A stretch of DNA of 5,524 nucleotides, taken from NCBI GenBank assembly GCA_004298725.1, contig SCQA01000250.1, forward strand, positions 1-5,524, written 5' to 3'. Source of the DNA: a bacterium. GTDB taxonomy: Bacteria; Desulfobacterota; GWC2-55-46. Positions 1-4,572 of the stretch are shown here, piece by piece. Position 1 is the stretch's first letter. Each line of letters begins with the position of its first letter. The notes below the pieces were generated by a model. That model made no database searches, was not told the DNA's origin, and worked only from the letters and a program-made list of their open reading frames with translations. Made by a program: the position numbers and the translations under genes.

Positions 1-1
1 G

Positions 2-757
2 GTGCTTAGAATGAACGAGCACGGCGAAAGAATACCGCTTACCATTGTTGATTCCGACGATAAAGAAGGCACGATAACCATAATAGTTCAGGAAGTAGGC
101 AAGTCAACCGCAATACTCGGGGATATGGGAAAAGGCGATTCCATACTTGACGTGGTCGGCCCGCTCGGCAAACCTACGCACATTGAGAACTTCGGCACGG
201 TGGTGTGCGTGGGCGGCGGCATAGGGGTTGCTCCGGTGCTTCCTATAGCAGTGGCGATGAAAAAGGCCGGCAACAAGGTAATATCCATAATAGGCGCAAG
301 GACCAAGAGCCTTTTAATACTTGAAAAAGAGATGAAAGAGGCAAGCGACAAGCTATATGTCACTACCGACGACGGCAGTTACGGCCACCACGGCTTTGTA
401 ACGCAGGTGCTTCAAAACTTTATTGACGAAGGCATGAAGATCGGCTGTGTGGTGGGCATTGGCCCTGTGCCGATGATGCGGGCCGTAAGCAACGTAACAA
501 GGCCGTATAAGATATCGACGGTTGTAAGCCTCAATCCGATAATGGTCGACGGCACCGGAATGTGCGGGGCGTGCAGGGTGACTATCGGGGGGAAGAACCA
601 GTTCGTGTGCGTTGACGGCCCGGAGTTCAACGGCCACGAGGTTGACTTTGACGAGCTTGTGCTTAGAAACAGAAGCTACATGAAAGAAGAAAAACTCGCC
701 ATGGAAGAGTTCACTTACCACGAAGGCTCTAAATGCGACGAGAGGTGCGATAGATAA
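2..757 (+). CDS. nfnA: NADH-dependent ferredoxin:NADP+ oxidoreductase small subunit NfnA (5' partial)
   Basis: Small subunit of the electron-bifurcating NfnAB complex (also called sulfide dehydrogenase beta subunit), a cytoplasmic FAD and [2Fe-2S] flavoprotein related to PyrK. The gene enters from the left edge: the first codon is an internal Val, and by comparison with family members of about 280 residues some 35-45 N-terminal residues are missing. Visible parts, numbered from the first codon, are the FAD-binding ERIPLTI stretch (9-15), the nucleotide-binding GGGIGVAP loop (71-78), and a C-terminal iron-sulfur site with Asp183, Cys188, Cys191 and Cys203. Asp183 stands where PyrK-type proteins have the first Cys; a three-Cys, one-Asp cluster is known for Nfn small subunits, which favours Nfn over PyrK. 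The tail adds a CxxxC pair (245 and 249). The stop overlaps the nfnB start by one base, indicating coupled translation. Confidence 0.9.
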   Translation: MLRMNEHGERIPLTIVDSDDKEGTITIIVQEVGKSTAILGDMGKGDSILDVVGPLGKPTHIENFGTVVCVGGGIGVAPVLPIAVAMKKAGNKVISIIGARTKSLLILEKEMKEASDKLYVTTDDGSYGHHGFVTQVLQNFIDEGMKIGCVVGIGPVPMMRAVSNVTRPYKISTVVSLNPIMVDGTGMCGACRVTIGGKNQFVCVDGPEFNGHEVDFDELVLRNRSYMKEEKLAMEEFTYHEGSKCDERCDR

Positions 758-2172
758 TGGAACCGAACGACAACAAGCCTAAAAAAACAGGCAGAGCCGT
801 CATGCCGGAACAGCCGCCTCTTGAGCGGATAAAAAACTTTTTTGAAGTGCCGCTCGGTTATACTCCAGAGCAGGCCATGATTGAGGCCCAGAGGTGCATA
901 CAGTGCAAAAAGCCGCTTTGCGTGGGCGGATGCCCGGTTAACATAAACATACCGTGGTTTGTAAGGCTTGTTGCGGAGGGCAAGTTCGTTGACGCCGCAA
1001 GGAAGATTAAAGAAACAAACGGCCTTCCGGCGGTATGCGGCAGGGTGTGCCCGCAGGAAGACCAGTGCGAAAAGGTTTGCGTTGTAGGCAAGAAGGGCGA
1101 AGCCGTTTCCATAGGCAGGCTTGAAAGGTTTGCCGCTGACTACGAGAGGGAGCACGGCGAAGCCCAGCTTCCTGAGATACCGAAGTGGACTGGCAAGAAG
1201 GCCGCCGTGGTAGGCGCCGGGCCTGCCGGGCTGACCGTGGCAAGCGACCTTGTCAAGAAGGGGCATAAGGTAACTGTCTTCGAGGCGCTTCATACGGCGG
1301 GCGGCGTTTTAATGTACGGCATACCGGAATTCAGGCTTCCCAAGAAGATTGTCCAGTCCGAGGTTGAATTCCTTCAGCGCATGGGCGTTGAAGTGCGCCT
1401 TAACTCGGTGGTAGGCAAGCTTGAGACGATAGACGAACTTCTTTCTAACGGATACGGCGCGGTCTTTGTAGGCTCAGGCGCCGGGCTTCCTAATTTCATG
1501 AATATACCCGGAGAAAACCTTTCGGGCGTGTATAGCGCGAATGAATATCTTACGAGAGTAAATTTAATGAAGGCGTATCAGTTTCCCGAGTACGACACGC
1601 CCGTTATACGCGGCAGAAAAATAACCGTTTTCGGCGGCGGCAATACGGCCATGGACTCCGCGCGCACGGCCATACGCCTATGTCCGGAGGAAGTCACCAT
1701 AGTTTACCGCAGAGGCAGAGAGGAGCTTCCGGCAAGGACCGAGGAGATACACCACGGCGAGCAGGAAGGGCTTAAGTTTAAGTTTTTAACCGCGCCTAAG
1801 AAGTTCATAGGCGACAAAGACGGCAGGTTGCAGGGCGTCGAGTGCGTGAAGATGGAACTTAGCGAGCCGGACGAGTCCGGCAGGAGAAGGCCGGTTGAGG
1901 TAAAAGGCTCCGAGTTCGTTATTGAAACCGACGTGGCCATAATCGCCATAGGCAACGGCGCGAACCCGCTTATACCGCAGACTACGCCGGATATAAAGGT
2001 GAATAAGTGGGGCAACATTACGGTTGATCAGGATACGGCAAAGACGAGCAAAAAAGGAGTCTTTTCCGGCGGCGACATAGTCCGCGGAGGCGCGACGGTC
2101 ATACTTGCCATGGGCGACGGCAGAAGGGCCGCCAACGCCATGCACGACTATATGATGACAGGAGTTTGGTAG
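757..2172 (+). CDS. nfnB: NADH-dependent ferredoxin:NADP+ oxidoreductase large subunit NfnB (GltD-like)
   Basis: Large subunit of NfnAB, which reversibly couples NADPH oxidation to reduction of ferredoxin and NAD+ by flavin-based electron bifurcation. The 471 residues match the usual NfnB length. In order: an N-terminal cysteine-rich region with CIQCKKPLCVGGCPV (Cys47, 50, 55, 59) and Cys94, 98, 104, 108, ligands for two [4Fe-4S] clusters; the FAD-binding VVGAGPAGL (151-159); the NADP(H)-binding FGGGNTAMD (292-300); and a C-terminal FAD-contact motif with SGGD (437-440) and GGATVILAMGDGRRAA (444-459). The start is supported by AGAGGTG ending 9 bases upstream and by the TAATG overlap with nfnA. 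On sequence alone the family also contains the glutamate synthase small chain (GltD/GltB) and SudA. The nfnA partner next door, and the absence of a glutamate synthase large subunit, favour Nfn. No terminator is visible after it. Confidence 0.92.
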   Translation: MEPNDNKPKKTGRAVMPEQPPLERIKNFFEVPLGYTPEQAMIEAQRCIQCKKPLCVGGCPVNINIPWFVRLVAEGKFVDAARKIKETNGLPAVCGRVCPQEDQCEKVCVVGKKGEAVSIGRLERFAADYEREHGEAQLPEIPKWTGKKAAVVGAGPAGLTVASDLVKKGHKVTVFEALHTAGGVLMYGIPEFRLPKKIVQSEVEFLQRMGVEVRLNSVVGKLETIDELLSNGYGAVFVGSGAGLPNFMNIPGENLSGVYSANEYLTRVNLMKAYQFPEYDTPVIRGRKITVFGGGNTAMDSARTAIRLCPEEVTIVYRRGREELPARTEEIHHGEQEGLKFKFLTAPKKFIGDKDGRLQGVECVKMELSEPDESGRRRPVEVKGSEFVIETDVAIIAIGNGANPLIPQTTPDIKVNKWGNITVDQDTAKTSKKGVFSGGDIVRGGATVILAMGDGRRAANAMHDYMMTGVW

Positions 2173-2197
2173 ATGTAATGCGGTAAGTTCATAACCA

Positions 2198-2220
2198 CGC
2201 CGAAGGAGGTGAATACGGCG
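2198..2220 (+). promoter_or_regulatory. Small hairpin carrying an orphan Shine-Dalgarno sequence
   Basis: CGCCG (2198-2202) can pair with CGGCG (2216-2220), leaving a 13-base loop that contains AAGGAGGTG, a near-perfect match to the anti-Shine-Dalgarno sequence of 16S rRNA. No ATG, GTG or TTG lies at a workable distance downstream (about 5-12 bases). It may be a remnant of a lost start, part of a small RNA or leader, or chance. The stem is only 5 base pairs, so the structure is tentative. Confidence 0.3.
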
Positions 2221-2286
2221 GTAGCAGGCGTTAGAACCTATAAAAACAAGATGGAATTACGGGGTAATTGTTAAGTTTATTCCCGG

Positions 2287-2315
2287 TCGGTTGCGGTTGG
2301 GCGTATCATTATAAT
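2287..2315 (+). promoter_or_regulatory. Candidate sigma70-type promoter of the phosphatase-phoB-phoR operon
   Basis: A perfect TATAAT (2310-2315) lies 23 bases before the ATG at 2339, so transcription would start near 2322 with a short leader of about 17 bases containing the AAGGA ribosome-binding site (2323-2327). The hexamer at the standard 17-base spacing is TCGGTT (2287-2292), a poor -35 match. A promoter with a weak -35 and repeats over it often depends on an activator, but no regulator can be named from the sequence. Confidence 0.45.
2288..2299 (+). repeat. Tandem direct repeat CGGTTG x2 upstream of the -10 box
   Basis: Two immediately adjacent copies of CGGTTG, preceded by a partial CGGT copy (2284-2287), lie in the region where a -35 element would sit relative to the TATAAT box at 2310-2315. 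This could be an activator or repressor site. The 6-base period does not match the roughly 11-base period of direct repeats in enterobacterial Pho boxes. Chance is possible for so short a repeat. Confidence 0.3.
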
Positions 2316-2338
2316 CTGCATCAAGGAAAAATATAATT

Positions 2339-2785
2339 ATGAGTACGATAAAAAAGATACTCTTTATTTGCATCGGCAACACCTGTAGAAGTCCCATGGC
2401 AGAGGGGTTCGCGCGCGAGTACGGCAAGGGGCGCGTGGAAATAAGAAGCGCCGGCGTTTCGGCAATGGGCATAGTCTGCGCCGACACGATTGACGCCATG
2501 AAGGACATAGGCGTTGACATATCCGGCCAGTCGTCAAAACAACTGACGCGCGAGATGATGAGCTGGGCGGATATCGTGGTTACTCTCGCCGGCCCGGACG
2601 CGGCGCGCCTTGTTCCGCCCGGGTTTAAAGGCAAAACCTTCGACTGGCGTATAAGAGACCCAATCGGCATGCCGCGCGACTTTATGGATTCGGTAAGAGA
2701 CGACATAGAAAAAAAGGTTCGCGAGCTTCTCAGCGACGAAGTTTTTGGTTCTGATTTGACGGCTCAGCAAAAAACCGGAGGTTGA
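2339..2785 (+). CDS. Low-molecular-weight phosphatase / ArsC-fold protein without the arsenate-reductase redox cysteines
   Basis: A 148-residue cytoplasmic protein of the low-molecular-weight protein phosphatase fold. The P-loop CIGNTCRS (11-18) gives the CX5R(S) signature, with nucleophile Cys11 and phosphate-binding Arg17. The general acid is Asp107 in a DP motif (107-108), followed by a helix with VRDDIE. The middle, including AMKDIGVDIS (53-62) and ADIVVTL (77-83), resembles thioredoxin-coupled ArsC of the Staphylococcus pI258 type. However, the second and third redox cysteines of that family (82 and 89 there) are absent: the first is Ala84 here and the second has no counterpart. Arsenate reduction by that relay is therefore unlikely, although such proteins are often labelled ArsC. 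Thr15 in the P-loop matches the residue linked to phosphoarginine specificity in YwlE, so a protein phosphatase role is possible. The ATG is preceded by AAGGA at 11 bases. It is first in the probable operon with the two-component genes. Confidence 0.8.
   Translation: MSTIKKILFICIGNTCRSPMAEGFAREYGKGRVEIRSAGVSAMGIVCADTIDAMKDIGVDISGQSSKQLTREMMSWADIVVTLAGPDAARLVPPGFKGKTFDWRIRDPIGMPRDFMDSVRDDIEKKVRELLSDEVFGSDLTAQQKTGG
2777..2781 (+). promoter_or_regulatory. Ribosome-binding site for phoB inside the end of the phosphatase gene
   Basis: GGAGG lies just before the phosphatase stop codon, but 17 bases before the phoB ATG at 2799, which is longer than the usual 5-10. No in-frame ATG, GTG or TTG lies between. 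Ribosomes finishing the phosphatase would stop beside this site, so coupled translation may make up for the poor spacing. Confidence 0.45.
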
Positions 2786-2798
2786 CGTTCAAACGCAT

Positions 2799-3485
2799 AT
2801 GAGCGCGAAGATACTCGTAGTTGACGATGAAATAGACATATTAAACCTTCTCGACTACAGCCTTAAAAAGGCGGGTTTTATCGTGCTTCTTGCGCATGAC
2901 GGGCCGGAGGCTCTTGTTTCAGCCGCGTCAAAAAGGCCCGACCTTATACTGCTTGATATAATGCTTCCCGACATGGAGGGTACGGAAGTTCTTAAAAAGC
3001 TCAAGGCAAACCCTAAACTATGTGCTATTCCCGTAATAATGCTCACTGCCAAGGGCGAGGAGGTTGACAGAATCGTGGGCCTTGAACTTGGCGCGGAAGA
3101 TTACATAACCAAGCCTTTCAGTCCGCGCGAGCTTATATTAAGGGTTAAAGCGGTTCTTAAAAGGACGGAGGGCGCGACGGAACATCCTTCCGATAAAGTT
3201 ATTACATTTAACGAGCTTACCCTTGACGCGGCAAGGCACAGGGTCAGCGTAAAGGGCGCGGACGTAACGCTCTCTTCAACGGAATTTAAACTGCTTGCCG
3301 AGCTTCTTGGCACAAGGGGCAGGGTAAGCTCAAGAGACACTCTGCTTGACAGGGTTTGGGGCCATGATTGTTTCGTAATACAGAGAACGGTTGACACGCA
3401 CATAAGGCGTCTTCGCGCCAAGCTTGGAACCGCCGGCAAATACATCGAGACGGTTCGCGGCGTAGGGTACAGGTTTATTGAATGA
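2799..3485 (+). CDS. phoB: PhoB-like OmpR-family response regulator
   Basis: A cytoplasmic two-component response regulator of 228 residues, the usual PhoB length. The receiver domain (about 4-120) has the acidic pair Asp9-Asp10, phosphoacceptor Asp53 in LLDIMLPD, Thr83 and Lys105 in the TKPFSP loop, so all residues needed for phosphorylation are present. The C-terminal winged-helix domain (about 133-227) carries the PhoB-like recognition stretch RTVDTHIRRLRAKL (196-209) and the wing sequence ETVRGVGYRF (217-226). Phosphorylated dimers would bind direct repeats at target promoters. The ATG is 13 bases after the phosphatase stop, and the stop overlaps the kinase start by 4 bases. Similarity and the PhoR-like partner support the name, but no pst, phoU or other phosphate genes are in view, so phosphate as the signal is inferred. 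Other OmpR-family regulators remain possible. Confidence 0.88.
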   Translation: MSAKILVVDDEIDILNLLDYSLKKAGFIVLLAHDGPEALVSAASKRPDLILLDIMLPDMEGTEVLKKLKANPKLCAIPVIMLTAKGEEVDRIVGLELGAEDYITKPFSPRELILRVKAVLKRTEGATEHPSDKVITFNELTLDAARHRVSVKGADVTLSSTEFKLLAELLGTRGRVSSRDTLLDRVWGHDCFVIQRTVDTHIRRLRAKLGTAGKYIETVRGVGYRFIE

Positions 3486-4522
3486 ATATGGGAAAAGATA
3501 TAATAGTCGAGGCCATAGCAAGGGAGATGCACACGGGCGTTCTCGCCGTTGATAAAAACGGCAAGGCGCTCTACGCGAACCCGTTTTTTCTCAAGGCTTT
3601 TCCCGTGGCCGGAGGGGTTGAGGGCAAGCCGATATCCGAGGTTATAGGAAACGCAACACTGCTTAAAGCCGTATCCGCCGCGTTTGCGCCTCCTGTAACG
3701 CCGCCCTGCGACGATATAGAAATAAGCGAAACAGGCAGGGTTTTCAAGGCGCGCCTTGTGGCTCTCGGCGAAGCAGGGCAGGCGGTGCTTGTGTTTTTGC
3801 AGGATATTACCGAGGAAAAAAGGGTTGAGACGATAAAAAAGGATTTTGTTGCTAATGTTTCCCATGAACTGCGGACTCCGCTTGCGAGCATAAAAGGCTA
3901 CTCGGAAACGCTTCTTGACGGCGCGGTGGAAGAAAAGGCTACGCTAAAGGAATTTTTGAGGATAATAGACAGGCACGCCACGCGCATGGCGCGTTTGATT
4001 GACGATCTTCTTGTTCTGTCAAAACTCGAGTCTCATCAGTTGTCCATGCATCCGGCTCCGCTTGACATACGCGAGCTTATACATACGACGGTAAAAGGTT
4101 TCGGCAAGCAGGCAAAGGACAAAGGCATTACCATTTCAGCTGAAGTGCCGGATTCGCTTTCTAAAGTCATCGGCGACAGAGACAGGCTTGAGCAGGTTGT
4201 GGTAAACCTTCTTGATAACGCGATAAAGTACACGCAAGTCGGCGGCTTGGTGAGCATAAGCGCGCATAAGGCCAATAACACAGTCCGCGTTGACGTGTCT
4301 GACACCGGCTTAGGCATACCGGAAGAGGATATTCCGAGAATATTTGAAAGATTTTACAGGGTTGACAAGGCCAGAAGCAGGGAGCTTGGCGGCACCGGCC
4401 TCGGCCTTGCCATAGTCAAACACATAATACAGGCGCACGGCGGAAAGATGAACGTAAAGAGCGCCCCGGGCAAAGGTTCGACATTTAGTTTTTCCTTGGC
4501 AATTCAGGGCGCGAAGCCTTGA
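3482..4522 (+). CDS. phoR: PhoR-like sensor histidine kinase, PAS-containing, without transmembrane segments
   Basis: The cognate kinase for the upstream regulator, 346 residues. The N-terminal 10-112 look like a PAS sensor domain (GVLAVDKNGKALYANP at 19-34, ending in FLQDITEEKR at 105-114). The HisKA domain has phosphoacceptor His128 in VSHELRTPL. The ATPase domain shows the N box (Asn242 and Asn246 in NLLDNAIKY), G1 box DTGLGIP (274-280), F box FERFYRVD (288-295) and G2 box GGTGLGLAI (303-311). All catalytic boxes are intact. Unlike E. coli or Bacillus PhoR there is no hydrophobic membrane segment at the N-terminus; the chain starts directly at PAS, so it should be cytosolic or recruited by another protein. 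The ATG overlaps the phoB stop (ATGA). A second ATG lies 6 bases on; either would leave the protein essentially unchanged. Input signal unknown; the PhoR name rests on kinase-core similarity and context. Confidence 0.82.
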   Translation: MNMGKDIIVEAIAREMHTGVLAVDKNGKALYANPFFLKAFPVAGGVEGKPISEVIGNATLLKAVSAAFAPPVTPPCDDIEISETGRVFKARLVALGEAGQAVLVFLQDITEEKRVETIKKDFVANVSHELRTPLASIKGYSETLLDGAVEEKATLKEFLRIIDRHATRMARLIDDLLVLSKLESHQLSMHPAPLDIRELIHTTVKGFGKQAKDKGITISAEVPDSLSKVIGDRDRLEQVVVNLLDNAIKYTQVGGLVSISAHKANNTVRVDVSDTGLGIPEEDIPRIFERFYRVDKARSRELGGTGLGLAIVKHIIQAHGGKMNVKSAPGKGSTFSFSLAIQGAKP

Positions 4523-4547
4523 CTTGGCTACTTGTTTGCGATATGCG
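4519..4547 (+). promoter_or_regulatory. Weak candidate promoter for the ABC transporter genes
   Basis: TTGACT (4519-4524) overlaps the phoR stop codon and matches the -35 consensus at five of six positions. At 17 bases spacing the -10 position reads TATGCG (4542-4547), matching TATAAT only in its first three bases. It would give a leader of about 20 bases before the ABC start. The weak -10 keeps this tentative; read-through from phoR is equally possible across the 50-base gap. Confidence 0.22.
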
Positions 4548-4572
4548 GGTTTTAAAAATGGATACAAGGTAA
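4543..4572 (+). other. Possible 9-codon leader minicistron abutting the ABC ATPase start
   Basis: ATG at 4543 opens a frame coding MRVLKMDTR that ends in TAA at 4570-4572, directly followed by the ATG of the ABC gene in the same frame. A second in-frame ATG lies at 4558. The ABC gene has only AAGG three bases before its ATG, too close for normal initiation. Ribosomes ending on the minicistron could reinitiate there, but the minicistron has no clear ribosome-binding site either, so coding status is uncertain. Confidence 0.2.

Larger units (their letters stand above)
2173..2338. other. Intergenic region between nfnB and the phosphatase gene
   Basis: This 166-base stretch has no recognisable gene. 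Directly after the nfnB stop there are two abortive starts, ATG TAA and ATG CGG TAA. One short open frame runs from GTG 2209 to TAA 2272-2274 (21 residues), but its start lies inside the ribosome-binding-like sequence, so initiation there is unlikely. The right half becomes AT-rich and carries the candidate promoter of the downstream operon. I see no GC-rich hairpin followed by a T tract, so how nfnAB transcription ends is unclear. Confidence 0.6.

Noticed and set aside
715..1293. Minus-strand open frame of 192 codons opposite nfnB
   Set aside because: Covers the conserved cysteine clusters and FAD motif of nfnB on the other strand; no own motif or ribosome-binding site seen.
2308..2340. AT-rich palindromes ATTATAAT and ATAATTAT around the phosphatase start
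   Set aside because: Short self-complementary AT sequences are expected in a promoter region; the first is explained by the -10 box.
2257..2706. Minus-strand open frame of 149 codons opposite the phosphatase gene
   Set aside because: Antisense to a gene with a clear P-loop and catalytic Asp; low-complexity Ser/Pro/Ile-rich translation without a family signature.
3101..3865. Long open frame (254 codons) on the minus strand opposite phoB and phoR
   Set aside because: It lies fully antisense to two genes with intact catalytic motifs, shows no recognisable domain, and spans their junction. It is a by-product of codon bias on the other strand.
4515..4529. AGCC...GGCT inverted repeat at the phoR stop, as a terminator
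   Set aside because: Only 4 base pairs with a 7-base loop and no run of T after it; not enough for an intrinsic terminator.
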